From positions 86,232-150,231 of the forward strand of contig NZ_SCMP01000014.1 in assembly GCF_005502935.1 (NCBI RefSeq): DNA of 64,000 bases, in the 5' to 3' direction. The DNA comes from Pseudomonas sp. 2FG. GTDB lineage: Bacteria; Pseudomonadota; Gammaproteobacteria; Pseudomonadales; Pseudomonadaceae. The notes below the pieces were generated by a model. The model did not search any database. It was not told the origin of the DNA and saw nothing but the letters and a program-made list of their open reading frames with translations. A program made the translations under genes and the position numbers. Shown piece after piece: positions 52,042 through 61,958 of this stretch; position 1 is the stretch's first letter; each line of letters begins with the position of its first letter.

Positions 52042-53766
52042 ATGGCATTTTCCTTACCCCCGTTATTCGCGGCCTGGCGCCAGACCCGGCGCGCCGGTTA
52101 CTCATGGCAGGCCCTGCGCGGCGACCTCGGCGCCGGGGTAACGGTCGGGATCATCGCCATCCCGCTGGCCATGGCCCTGGCGATTGCCGTCGGTGTAGCG
52201 CCGCAGCACGGGCTGTATACGGTGCTGATCGCCGCGCCCTTGATCGCGCTCAGCGGCGGTTCGCGCTTCAATGTCTCCGGGCCGACGGCCGCCTTTGTGG
52301 TCATCCTGCTACCGATCACGCAACAGTTCGGGCTTGGCGGCTTGCTCCTCTGCACGCTACTGGCCGGGCTGATCATGATCGCCATGGGCTTGGCGCGGGC
52401 CGGCCGGCTGATCCAGTACATCCCCTACCCCGTGACGCTGGGTTTTACCGCCGGCATCGGCATCGTCATCGCCACCTTGCAGTTGAAGGATCTACTTGGC
52501 CTCAGCCTGAGCAGCCAACCGCAGAACTATGTGGAGCAACTCGGCCTGCTGGTGCAGGCGCTGCCCAGCATCCAGCTCGGCGATGCCGTGGTCGCGGCAG
52601 TCTGCTTGGCGGTTTTAGTCCTCTGGCCGCGCTGGGTGCCCAAGATCCCGGGGCATCTGGTGGCCTTGGCCGCCGGCGCCTTGCTGGGGGTGGCACTGGA
52701 GCGTTTCGGCGTGCCGGTGGCGACGCTCGGCGAACGCTTTAGCTACCTGCTGGATGGCGTCAGGCATCCTGGCATCCCACCGTTTCTGCCGAGTTTCGCC
52801 TGGCCCTGGCAACTGCCCGGGGCGGATGGCGCGCCGTTGCCACTGTCGTTCGAGCTGATCCGCCAACTGCTCGCCCCGGCGTTTGCCATCGCCATGCTCG
52901 GCGCCATCGAGTCACTGCTCTGCGCGGTGGTCGCCGACGGCATGACCGGCAGCAAGCACGACCCGAATGCCGAGCTGATCGGCCAGGGGCTGGGCAATCT
53001 GGTTGCGCCGCTGTTCGGCGGGATCACCGCCACCGCCGCAATCGCCCGCAGCGCCGCCAACGTACGCGCCGGTGCCTTCTCACCCCTGGCGGCGATCATT
53101 CATGCCAGCGTGGTACTGGTCGCCATCCTGCTGCTCGCGCCCTTATTCAGCTACCTGCCGATGGCCGCGCTGGCGGCCTTGCTGCTGACCGTCGCGTGGA
53201 ATATGAGTGAACCCCGGCATGTCTTGCATACCCTGCGCATTGCCCCGCGCAGCGACGTGCTGGTGCTGCTGACCTGCCTGACTCTCACCGTCCTGTTCGA
53301 TATGGTGCTGGCGGTGGGTGTCGGTCTACTGCTCGCGGCCGGGCTATTTATCAAGCGCATGAGCGATCTGACCGACACCGAGCCCTTGCCCAAGCATTTC
53401 CATCAAGCGCTGCACGATCTGCCTGAGCACATCTTGGCCTATGCCATTCGTGGCCCGCTGTTCTTCGGCGCCGCCGAAAAAGCGCTCAACGTACTGCGCC
53501 GCTTTACCCCTGGGGTGCGGGTGGTGATCGTCGAAATGAGCGCGGTGCCGATGCTCGACATGACCGCCCTGGCCGCGCTGGACAATGTGCTGCGCGACTA
53601 TCGCCACCAGGGTATCGGCCTGGTGTTGGTCGGCACGTCGCCGCGGGTGCGCCTGAAACTCCGCCGTGCGGGGATACACCGCGTCCAGGGGCAGCTGGCC
53701 TATGTGCAGGATCTGCAGCAGGCGCGGGAGAAGGCGCTGCGTTGGTTGGATGAAGGCCATAGCTAG
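52042..53766 (+). CDS. SulP-family anion transporter with STAS domain
   Basis: 574 residues. The membrane domain starts LRGDLGAGVTVGIIAIPLAMALAIAVGVAPQHGLY and has GSRFNVSGPTAAFVVIL and LIQYIPYPVTLGFTAGIGIVIA, diagnostic of SulP/SLC26 transporters; the C-terminal STAS domain reads GVRVVIVEMSAVPMLDMTALAALDNVL. Carries sulfate, bicarbonate or dicarboxylates depending on subtype; not resolved here. Its TAG stop codon belongs to a REP sequence. Confidence 0.93.
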   Translation: MAFSLPPLFAAWRQTRRAGYSWQALRGDLGAGVTVGIIAIPLAMALAIAVGVAPQHGLYTVLIAAPLIALSGGSRFNVSGPTAAFVVILLPITQQFGLGGLLLCTLLAGLIMIAMGLARAGRLIQYIPYPVTLGFTAGIGIVIATLQLKDLLGLSLSSQPQNYVEQLGLLVQALPSIQLGDAVVAAVCLAVLVLWPRWVPKIPGHLVALAAGALLGVALERFGVPVATLGERFSYLLDGVRHPGIPPFLPSFAWPWQLPGADGAPLPLSFELIRQLLAPAFAIAMLGAIESLLCAVVADGMTGSKHDPNAELIGQGLGNLVAPLFGGITATAAIARSAANVRAGAFSPLAAIIHASVVLVAILLLAPLFSYLPMAALAALLLTVAWNMSEPRHVLHTLRIAPRSDVLVLLTCLTLTVLFDMVLAVGVGLLLAAGLFIKRMSDLTDTEPLPKHFHQALHDLPEHILAYAIRGPLFFGAAEKALNVLRRFTPGVRVVIVEMSAVPMLDMTALAALDNVLRDYRHQGIGLVLVGTSPRVRLKLRRAGIHRVQGQLAYVQDLQQAREKALRWLDEGHS

Positions 53767-53836
53767 GAGCGAGCCCTGCTCGCGATCAGCTTTAAGCTCG
53801 GCACACCATCGCTCGCCAACAGCGCTCACGCCTACA
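53764..53836. repeat. REP doublet overlapping the sulP stop codon
   Basis: TAGGAGCGAGCCCTGCTCGCGA on the left is a canonical Pseudomonas REP hairpin (GAGCGAG...CTCGC), and CATCGCTCGCC...CGCTCACGCCTA on the right is a decayed inverted partner. The stop TAG of the SulP gene is the first three bases. Confidence 0.78.
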
Positions 53837-53865
53837 GGTCATCGGCAGTGCCCCAGGCAACCGGC

Positions 53866-54342
53866 TTAGTCGTTGAACTGCGCACGCATCCAGGCCTGGT
53901 AATCGGCAACCCCAGCCTCACCCTCGCGCGGCGCCCACTCCGCCTGCTCGCCGGCGCCAACCGGCCGATAGGGGCCGGCCTTGCATTCGAACAACAGGCT
54001 GTCGGCCTCCAGCACCACCAAGGCATGGAACACCCCAGGCGGCAGGTCCACACCCACGCAGTCGCCCCCCGCCTCGAGCACACGCTTGGCCAGCACCTCG
54101 CCGCTGTCGCTGAAGAGCAACAGCCCCAAACGCCCCTTGAGCACCAGCAAGGCCTCGGCTTTATCGGCCGAGAGGTGGCGATGCGGCGGGATATAGGTGT
54201 GTGGCTGCAAGCCGACCGCCATGCGGTGGCAGGGCTCTTCCATCTGGTGGAAGTTATGGTGCTGACGGCCACGCGGGTTGGCCGCGGCCTGCTGCGCCAG
54301 CTCGGCGAACAGCGTCTGGTCGAGGAAACGAGGCTCAGTCAT
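53866..54342 (-). CDS. WbuC-family cupin protein
   Basis: 158 residues. Cupin motif: RMAVGLQPHTYIPPHRHLSADKAEALLVLKGRLGLLLF with the metal-binding His pair, then GVDLPPGVFHALVVLEADSLLFECK. WbuC-type metalloproteins are small cupins of unknown reaction. Starts one base overlapping the hpt stop (TAATG), so translationally coupled to hpt. Confidence 0.87.
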   Translation of the reverse strand: MTEPRFLDQTLFAELAQQAAANPRGRQHHNFHQMEEPCHRMAVGLQPHTYIPPHRHLSADKAEALLVLKGRLGLLLFSDSGEVLAKRVLEAGGDCVGVDLPPGVFHALVVLEADSLLFECKAGPYRPVGAGEQAEWAPREGEAGVADYQAWMRAQFND

Positions 54343-54899
54343 TACAGGCCTTTGACCGCGTAGATACCGGGCGCATTGCGCCAGTAGCCCTTGTAGTCCA
54401 TGCCGTAACCGAAGATGTAACGGTCGACGCAAGGCAGACCGACATAGTTGGCTTGCAGGTCCGGGCGCGCCTTGCGGTCGTGGGTTTTGTCGATCAGCAC
54501 GGCGATATGCACCTTGGCCGCGCCCGCATGGCGGCAGAAATCGATGATCGCGCCGAGGGTGTGCCCTTCATCGAGAATGTCGTCGATGATCAGGACATCG
54601 CGGTCGATAAAGGACACTTCCGGCTTGGCCTTCCAGAACAGATCGCCGCCGCTGGTTTCATTGCGATAACGGGTGGCGTGCAGGTAGGACAGCTCCAGCG
54701 GGAAATTCAGCTTCGGCAACAGCTTGCCGGAGAAGATCAGACCGCCGTTCATCACGCAGAACACCACCGGATTGCGCTCGGCCAGCTCGGCGTTGATCGC
54801 CACGGCGACGCTAGCGATCGCGGCCTCCACTTCAGCCTCGTTATACAGGCAGTCGGCTTGCGCCATGACTTGACGAATGTGCTCGAGATCGACGGACAT
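54342..54899 (-). CDS. hpt: Hypoxanthine(-guanine) phosphoribosyltransferase
   Basis: 185 residues. PRPP-binding signature VLIIDDILDEGHTLGAI, with VVFCVMNGGLIFSGKL upstream and YIFGYGMDYKGYWRNAPGIYAV at the C-terminus. Converts hypoxanthine/guanine plus PRPP to IMP/GMP. The ATG at 54899 gives the family start MSVDLEHIRQVMAQADCLY. Confidence 0.93.
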   Translation of the reverse strand: MSVDLEHIRQVMAQADCLYNEAEVEAAIASVAVAINAELAERNPVVFCVMNGGLIFSGKLLPKLNFPLELSYLHATRYRNETSGGDLFWKAKPEVSFIDRDVLIIDDILDEGHTLGAIIDFCRHAGAAKVHIAVLIDKTHDRKARPDLQANYVGLPCVDRYIFGYGMDYKGYWRNAPGIYAVKGL

Positions 54900-55092
54900 G
54901 GCGCGCTCCAGGGGCGGTTTAAGAAAAGTGGGCAAAGGTACGCATCCGCCGGCACGACGGCAAGTCCATCCTGACCGGTGCGACAGGTCTTGCCGAGCTA
55001 TAGGGCTCACTGGCCGCTACACTTGCCCGCCGCTTTGCTGCTAGTACTGTATTTTAGCGAACATTATCCCCAGCCCCGCCGGAGCCTATCCC

Positions 55093-55731
55093 ATGCCCAT
55101 CCGTGAAATCCGCCACCCGCTGATCCGCCACAAGCTCGGCCTGATGCGCCGCGCCGATATCAGCACGAAAAATTTCCGCGAACTGGCTCAGGAAGTGGGC
55201 GCCCTGCTCACCTACGAGGCCACGCAAGACCTGCCGCTGGAAAGCTACGAGATCCAGGGCTGGTGCGGCAGCGTGCAGGCGGAAAAGATCGCCGGCAAGA
55301 AGATCACCGTGGTGCCGATCCTGCGCGCCGGCATCGGCATGCTGGATGGCGTGCTCAGCCTGATTCCCGGCGCCAAGGTCAGTGCCGTGGGCGTCGCGCG
55401 TAATGAAGAGACCCTGCAAGCACACACCTACCTGGAAAAACTGGTGCCCGAGATCGACGAGCGCCTGGCGCTGATAGTCGACCCGATGCTGGCCACTGGC
55501 GGCTCGATGGTTGCCACCATCGACCTGCTGAAGAAAGCCGGCTGCAAGGAGATCCGCGCCATGGTGCTGGTCGCCGCGCCCGAGGGCATCCAGGCGGTGC
55601 AAGCCGCCCACCCGGATGTGCTGATCTTCACCGCCTCCATCGACCAGCGCCTGAACGAACACGGCTACATCATTCCCGGGCTGGGCGATGCCGGCGACAA
55701 GATTTTCGGCACCAAGCAAAAGGACGCCTAA
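55093..55731 (+). CDS. upp: Uracil phosphoribosyltransferase
   Basis: 212 residues, full length. [34 protein letters not shown] at the start, [16 protein letters not shown], and the PRPP loop [20 protein letters not shown], ending [11 protein letters not shown]. Makes UMP from uracil and PRPP. Two bases separate its stop from uraA: a salvage operon. Confidence 0.96.
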   Translation: MPIREIRHPLIRHKLGLMRRADISTKNFRELAQEVGALLTYEATQDLPLESYEIQGWCGSVQAEKIAGKKITVVPILRAGIGMLDGVLSLIPGAKVSAVGVARNEETLQAHTYLEKLVPEIDERLALIVDPMLATGGSMVATIDLLKKAGCKEIRAMVLVAAPEGIQAVQAAHPDVLIFTASIDQRLNEHGYIIPGLGDAGDKIFGTKQKDA

Positions 55732-55733
55732 GC

Positions 55734-57008
55734 ATGCCGGATGAATTCCACGACCCGCTCTGGCGGCAGGTGCTGTCGGGCGCGCAGATGCTCTTCGTCG
55801 CCTTCGGCGCGCTGGTGTTGATGCCGCTGATCACCGGCCTCGATCCGAACGTCGCGCTGTTCACGGCGGGTCTCGGCACTCTCCTGTTCCAACTCGTCAC
55901 CGGGCGGCAGGTGCCGGTCTTTCTGGCATCGTCCTTCGCCTTTATCACCCCGATCATTCTCGCCAAGGGCCAGTTCGGCCTGGCCGCGACCATGGGCGGC
56001 ATAGTCGCGGCGGGCTTCGTCTATACCTTCCTCGGCCTCGCGGTGAAGATCAAAGGCACCGGCTTCATCGACCGCCTGCTGCCTCCGGTCGTCATCGGCC
56101 CGGTGATCATCGCCATCGGCCTGGCCATGGCGCCGATCGCCGCCAATATGGCGATGGGTAAGAGTGGTGACGGCAGCGAGCTGATCCCTTACCGCACCGC
56201 CATGCTGATCTCGATGCCGGCGTTGCTCACCACCCTGATCGTCGCGGTGTTCGGCCGTGGCATCTTCCGCCTGGTGCCGATCATCTCCGGCGTGCTGGTC
56301 GGTTTCGCGCTGGCGTTCTTCTTCGGCGTGGTCGATAGCGCCGCCATCGCCGCGGCGCCCTGGCTGGAGCTGCCGAAGTTCACCGCACCGGCGTTCAACT
56401 GGCAGGCGATTCTGTTTATCGTGCCGGTGGCCCTGGCGCCGGCGATCGAGCACATCGGTGGAGTGATCGCGGTCGGCAGCGTGACCGGCCGTGATTACCT
56501 GAAAAAACCCGGCCTGCACCGCACCCTGCTCGGTGACGGTATCGCCACCTCGGTCGCCGGCCTGTTCGGCGGCCCACCGAACACCACCTACGCCGAGGTG
56601 ACCGGCGCGGTGATGCTGACCAAGAACTACAACCCGAAAATCATGACCTGGGCGGCGATCTTCGCCATCACCCTGGCCTTTATCGGCAAGTTCGGCGCGC
56701 TGCTGCAAAGCATCCCGGTGCCGGTGATGGGCGGCATTCTCTGCCTACTGTTCGGCTCCATCGCCGCCGTCGGGATGAACACGCTGATCCGCCACAAGGT
56801 CGATCTGGCCGAGGCGCGCAATCTGGTGATCGTCTCCGTGACGCTGGTATTCGGCATTGGCGGTGTATTGATCGGCAGCGGCACCGGGCCGGACGACTTC
56901 GGCCTGAAGGGCATCGCCCTCTGCGCCATAGTCGCCATCGGCCTCAACCTGCTGTTGCCGAGCAATGACAGCTGGAAGAACAAGGCGCTCGACGAGCAGA
57001 AGCGCTGA
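55734..57008 (+). CDS. uraA: Uracil permease (NCS2 family)
   Basis: 424 residues, about 12-14 helices. ALVLMPLITGLDPNVALFTAGLGTLLFQLVTGRQVPVFLASSFAFITPI and ALAPAIEHIGGVIAVGSVTGRDYLKKPGLHRTLLGDGIATSVAGLFGGPPNTTYAEVTGA carry the NCS2 signature with the substrate-binding Glu. Supplies uracil to Upp. Confidence 0.95.
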   Translation: MPDEFHDPLWRQVLSGAQMLFVAFGALVLMPLITGLDPNVALFTAGLGTLLFQLVTGRQVPVFLASSFAFITPIILAKGQFGLAATMGGIVAAGFVYTFLGLAVKIKGTGFIDRLLPPVVIGPVIIAIGLAMAPIAANMAMGKSGDGSELIPYRTAMLISMPALLTTLIVAVFGRGIFRLVPIISGVLVGFALAFFFGVVDSAAIAAAPWLELPKFTAPAFNWQAILFIVPVALAPAIEHIGGVIAVGSVTGRDYLKKPGLHRTLLGDGIATSVAGLFGGPPNTTYAEVTGAVMLTKNYNPKIMTWAAIFAITLAFIGKFGALLQSIPVPVMGGILCLLFGSIAAVGMNTLIRHKVDLAEARNLVIVSVTLVFGIGGVLIGSGTGPDDFGLKGIALCAIVAIGLNLLLPSNDSWKNKALDEQKR

Positions 57009-57022
57009 TCTTCCAACCCTAA

Positions 57023-57051
57023 AAAAAGCCCCGCAGTTGCGGGGCTTTTTT
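57023..57051. terminator. Rho-independent terminator after uraA
   Basis: 12-bp stem AAAAAGCCCCGC / GCGGGGCTTTTT, loop of four; works in both directions between convergent genes. Confidence 0.93.
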
Positions 57052-57071
57052 ATGCTCAAAACCCTTTGATC

Positions 57072-58469
57072 CTAGACTCCGGCCTGCGCGGAAATGGCGA
57101 ATGAGGGTGACGAAGCACTCTTTGCTGACCCGTCGCCGACAGGCTCGGCCACCCACTGCTGCAAGCGCACCACGCTGTCACGGTAGGGTTGCAAGCCCTT
57201 GTTCAGCAGGAACACCGAACTCAGCACCGCCAGGCTGGTGACCAGCAGAAGCGAATAACGCAGCGCGTTATCGTCGGCGAACACATAGTCGGTCACCAAC
57301 GCCACCGCCGTCGGGCCGATGCCCAGGCCGATCAGGGTGATGACGAACAGGTAAATCGCCGAGGCCTGGCCACGCATGGAGTTCGGCATGATGTCCTGAA
57401 TCGCCGCCGGCGCCACGCCGAACGGCATGCTCAGGCAGAACACCGTCGGCGCCATCAGCAGCGCCGCCAGATTGCCACTGTCCAGCAGCGGGAAGGCCAG
57501 CACGAAGGGCAACGCACCCAGCGCCGCATACAGGCCGACGCGCATATTGGCGTCCGTCCGCCCGCGCTTGGCCATCCAATCCGCCAGACGTCCGCCGAAG
57601 ACGATGCCCAGGCAACCAAAGACCGCGACGATGCCGCCGTAGACCACGCCGACGTGCCCAGCATCCCAGCCATAGGTGCGAATAAAGAACGTCGGGATCC
57701 ACGCGGCACTGCCGTAACCGGCGAAGGCCAGCCCGGCAAAACCGAAGTTGTGGCAGAGCACGGTGCGGCGGTTGGCGCGAATGTAACGACCGACCTCGGC
57801 CAGCGGCACCGCCACCCCGGCACCCACACCGCGCCGAGCAGGTTCGCGCACGGCCTGCATCATTAAGGTGAAGAGCAAGCCCGCGGCCCCCAGCAGCAAG
57901 AAAATCAACTGCCACGGGCGCACTTCACCGAGCACCGGCAGCAGCACATCGCCCTGTGCCGAGGCGAACTTGATCACCAAACCACCGAGCAGGAAGGCCA
58001 ACCCGGAGCCGAGGTAAACCCCCATCGAATACACACTGATGGCGGTGGCGCGGCGCTCGGCGGGGAAGCTGTCAGCAATCAGCGAATAGGCCGCCGGCGA
58101 CAACGCCGCCTCACCGACACCCACACCAATCCGGCAGAGCAGAAATTGCCAGTACAGCCTGGCCATGCCGCAGGCCGCGGTCATCGCGCTCCAGAACAGC
58201 ACGCCGACCGCGATCAAGCCACGCCGGCTTTTGCTATCGGCGAGCCGGCCGAGGGGAATGCCGCAAACGGTGTAGAACAGTGCAAAGGACAAGCCCATCA
58301 GCAGGCTCATCTGGGTGTCGCTGATCATCAGATCGCGGCGGATTGGCGCGACCAGCAGGTTGAGAATCTGCCGGTCGATAAAGGACAGGACGTACGCCAC
58401 CATCAGGATGGCGACAGTGCCCCAGGCACGAAGGTTGGAGGGATAACCGACATTATTATTGTTGTTCAC
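57072..58469 (-). CDS. MFS transporter, Spinster-like
   Basis: 465 residues from a GTG start preceded by GGAGA, giving an Asn-rich opening (NNNNNVGYPSNLRAW). 12 predicted helices: GTVAILMVAYVLSFIDRQILNLLVAPIRRDL, then GRLADSKSRRGLIAVGVLFW, the MFS loop 2-3 motif. Spinster/hexuronate-like branch; sphingolipid-like or organic-acid substrates are known in the family, none can be assigned. The frame continues upstream to 58541 without a ribosome site. Confidence 0.88.
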   Translation of the reverse strand: MNNNNNVGYPSNLRAWGTVAILMVAYVLSFIDRQILNLLVAPIRRDLMISDTQMSLLMGLSFALFYTVCGIPLGRLADSKSRRGLIAVGVLFWSAMTAACGMARLYWQFLLCRIGVGVGEAALSPAAYSLIADSFPAERRATAISVYSMGVYLGSGLAFLLGGLVIKFASAQGDVLLPVLGEVRPWQLIFLLLGAAGLLFTLMMQAVREPARRGVGAGVAVPLAEVGRYIRANRRTVLCHNFGFAGLAFAGYGSAAWIPTFFIRTYGWDAGHVGVVYGGIVAVFGCLGIVFGGRLADWMAKRGRTDANMRVGLYAALGALPFVLAFPLLDSGNLAALLMAPTVFCLSMPFGVAPAAIQDIMPNSMRGQASAIYLFVITLIGLGIGPTAVALVTDYVFADDNALRYSLLLVTSLAVLSSVFLLNKGLQPYRDSVVRLQQWVAEPVGDGSAKSASSPSFAISAQAGV

Positions 58470-58616
58470 TAACGGTCTCCTCGGCGCCGCTTGCGCGACG
58501 CGCGACGGTTGAAAGTGAGCGCAGCTTAGCCTCATCAACAACCGTACTTATACTGCCAGGAGAGCGTTATCCATCAAGCGAATGCAGCAAGCGCCCTTGC
58601 GCGAATGCCTGGCGAG

Positions 58617-59642
58617 TCACAGCCCCTGGAGCGCACGCTCGCACAGGGTTTGCAGCGCCGCCACCCAGCGCGGGTGATCGTTCAGGCAGGGCACCAGCAC
58701 CAGTTCCTCGCCGCCGGCGTGCTGGAATTGCTCGAGACCGCGGATGCCGATTTCTTCCAGGGTCTCGATGCAGTCGGCAACGAATGCCGGGCACATCACC
58801 AGGAGCTTTTTCACCCCCTGCCTGGCCAGTTCCTCGAGCCGGGTTTCGGTGTAGGGCTCGATCCACTTGGCCCGGCCCAGGCGCGACTGGAACGACACCG
58901 ACCACTGCCCGGGCTGCAGACCCATGCGCTCGGCGAACGCTTCCGCACTGCGCAGGCACTGGGCGCGGTAGCAGGTCGCCAAGACTTCCGGCGAGGCCGT
59001 GCGGCAGCAATCCGGGCCTTTCAGGCAGTGGCTGCCCGTAGGGTCGAGCTTGCGCAGGTGGCGCTCCGGCAAGCCGTGATAGCTCAGCAGCAGGTGATCG
59101 AAACCCTGCTCCAGATGCGGCCTGGCGCTTTCCACCAAGGCCTCGAGGTATTCAGGCTGAGCGTAGAACGGCGGCAGGGTGGCAAATTGCAGGTTCAACT
59201 TCTGCTCGCGCACCACCCGCCTGGCCTCTTCCAGCACCGTGGTCACGGTGCTGTCGGCGAATTGCGGATACAGCGGCGCCAGCGTCACCCGCTGGATGCC
59301 TTGCGCCGCCAGGCGGGTCAGCACGCTCTGGATCGACGGCTCGCCGTAGCGCATCGCCAACTCCACCGGGCCCTGGGTCCAGCTCGCTTTCATCGCCTCC
59401 TGCAAGCGCCGGCTGAGCACCACCAGGGGCGAGCCCTCATCCCACCAGATCGAGGCATAGGCATGGGCCGAAGCCGCCGGGCGCTTGATCAAGATCAGCG
59501 ACACCAACAGACGCCGCAGCGGCCACGGCAGATCAATCACATAGGGGTCCATCAGGAACTGGTCGAGGTAACTACGTACATCGGCCACTTCGGTAGAAGC
59601 CGGCGAACCCAGGTTGACCAGTAGCAACGCGTGATCGGTCAT
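58617..59642 (-). CDS. hemH: Ferrochelatase
   Basis: 341 residues. [34 protein letters not shown] at the start, the metal-site His in [14 protein letters not shown], and the acidic [16 protein letters not shown] motif, all diagnostic. Inserts Fe2+ into protoporphyrin IX, the last step of haem synthesis. Several Cys ([13 protein letters not shown]) are present in the middle, as in ferrochelatases of this group. A 140-base repeat lies just upstream. Confidence 0.95.
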   Translation of the reverse strand: MTDHALLLVNLGSPASTEVADVRSYLDQFLMDPYVIDLPWPLRRLLVSLILIKRPAASAHAYASIWWDEGSPLVVLSRRLQEAMKASWTQGPVELAMRYGEPSIQSVLTRLAAQGIQRVTLAPLYPQFADSTVTTVLEEARRVVREQKLNLQFATLPPFYAQPEYLEALVESARPHLEQGFDHLLLSYHGLPERHLRKLDPTGSHCLKGPDCCRTASPEVLATCYRAQCLRSAEAFAERMGLQPGQWSVSFQSRLGRAKWIEPYTETRLEELARQGVKKLLVMCPAFVADCIETLEEIGIRGLEQFQHAGGEELVLVPCLNDHPRWVAALQTLCERALQGL

Positions 59643-59656
59643 GCAAAATCCCTAAA

Positions 59657-59796
59657 AGGCTGTTTTTAAATTGTCTACGCATTGGTGATGCTGCGTTAAA
59701 AATGGCTTCGGAATGCTCATTTACAGCTCGTAAACTCCGCTTCCTCAGCCATTTTTGCCTTGCCTGACCTTCGCTCGACGATTTTCAAAACAGCCT
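59657..59796. repeat. 140-bp interspersed repeat with inverted ends
   Basis: Ends AGGCTGTTTTTAAATTGTC and GACGATTTTCAAAACAGCCT are inverted relative to each other; an inner pair AAAAATGGCTTC...GGAA and CTTCCTCAGCCATTTTT allows a long fold. It fills the gap between yfcH and hemH and is the same family as 12817-13017. Confidence 0.78.
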
Positions 59797-59800
59797 CTAA

Positions 59801-60703
59801 TCAATGACGGCCCAACAGATCGTTCAGGGCCGAATCCAAATCGCTAAAGCGAAAACTGAAACCCGCCTCACTCAGCCGGGCCGGCAGCGCCCGCTGGCCG
59901 CCCAGCAGTAGACCGGACAGTTCCCCCAGGGCCAGTCGCAACACCACCGCCGGCACCGGCAAGCACGCCGGCCGCTGCAGCACACGGCCCAGCGCGCGGC
60001 TGAACTCGGCATTGCGCACCGGCTGCGGCGCGCAGGCATTATAAGGACCCTGAGCGCTCTCCTGCCGTAAGAGAAAATCGATCAGGGCGATTTGATCGGC
60101 CAGATGAACCCACGACATCCACTGTCGACCATTGCCGATCGGCCCACCCAGGCCAAGCTTGAACGGCGGCAGCAGGCGCTTTAAAAAGCCGCCGTCGTTG
60201 GCCAGCACCAGCCCGGTACGCACCAGCACCACGCGCATCCCCAGCGTTGCAGCCCGCTGCGCCGTCTCTTCCCAGGCGCCACACAACTGGCTGGCAAAGT
60301 CCTCGCTCACCGGTGCGGCGGATTCGCGCAACTCACGCTCACCCCCATCGCCATACCAACCCACGGCCGAACCGGAAAGCAGCACCCGCGGCCTCTGCGT
60401 GCGGCCTGCCAGCCAGCTCAACAGTTGTTCGGTCAAGGTGATCCGGCTAGCCCAGAGCAGTGCCTTGCGCTTGCTGGTCCAGGGCCGATCCGCAATGGGC
60501 GCGCCAGCCAGGTTGACCAGCGCATCCAGCGGCTCTTCGGCCAGCTCGTCGAGGCGACCAATCCCGCGCACCTGGGCACCGCAGAGGCTGGCCACACGCT
60601 CGGGCGTACGACTCCAGACCGTCAACTGCTGCCCCTGCGCCGCCCAATGACGGCACAGCGCACGGCCGATCAAACCCGTGCCGCCGGTCAGCAATATATG
60701 CAT
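59801..60703 (-). CDS. yfcH: TIGR01777-family epimerase (YfcH-like)
   Basis: 300 residues, atypical SDR: HILLTGGTGLIGRALCRHW, LVNLAGAPIADRPWTSKRKALLWASRI, LLSGSAVGWYGDGGERELRE and GLGGPIGNGRQWMSWVHLAD. Diagnostic for the YfcH/SulA-homologue family. Reaction not known. Upstream of hemH on the same strand, separated from it by the repeat. Confidence 0.9.
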   Translation of the reverse strand: MHILLTGGTGLIGRALCRHWAAQGQQLTVWSRTPERVASLCGAQVRGIGRLDELAEEPLDALVNLAGAPIADRPWTSKRKALLWASRITLTEQLLSWLAGRTQRPRVLLSGSAVGWYGDGGERELRESAAPVSEDFASQLCGAWEETAQRAATLGMRVVLVRTGLVLANDGGFLKRLLPPFKLGLGGPIGNGRQWMSWVHLADQIALIDFLLRQESAQGPYNACAPQPVRNAEFSRALGRVLQRPACLPVPAVVLRLALGELSGLLLGGQRALPARLSEAGFSFRFSDLDSALNDLLGRH

Positions 60704-60893
60704 GACATCCTCCTCGCCTGGTGCTAAATGAAGATATAGCCCTAGTCTGGTTCATGTCGCGAGCACGTGTCTTTTCTCCAGCCGCGCGCCGTCCTAAAGC
60801 AAAGGAGGCGGCTGAACCCGAACCGTTCTATACATAACTACAGCGTACAGGTTCTGTCTAAAGCGTAGCCTGCAGCCCTAGGTAACGAGGTAG

Positions 60894-61883
<990 letters not shown>

Positions 61884-61958
61884 ACCGACTTAGCCCGCGC
61901 AAGTTGCTGCTGTCCAAATGGGCCGCGACGCAAGCGGAAAACCGTTAAGAACCGCGTA

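Noticed and set aside
57072..58469. Poly-Asn start of the MFS transporter as a possible microsatellite phase-variation tract
   Set aside because: The codons alternate AAC/AAT and are short; no long mononucleotide or perfect triplet tract is present.
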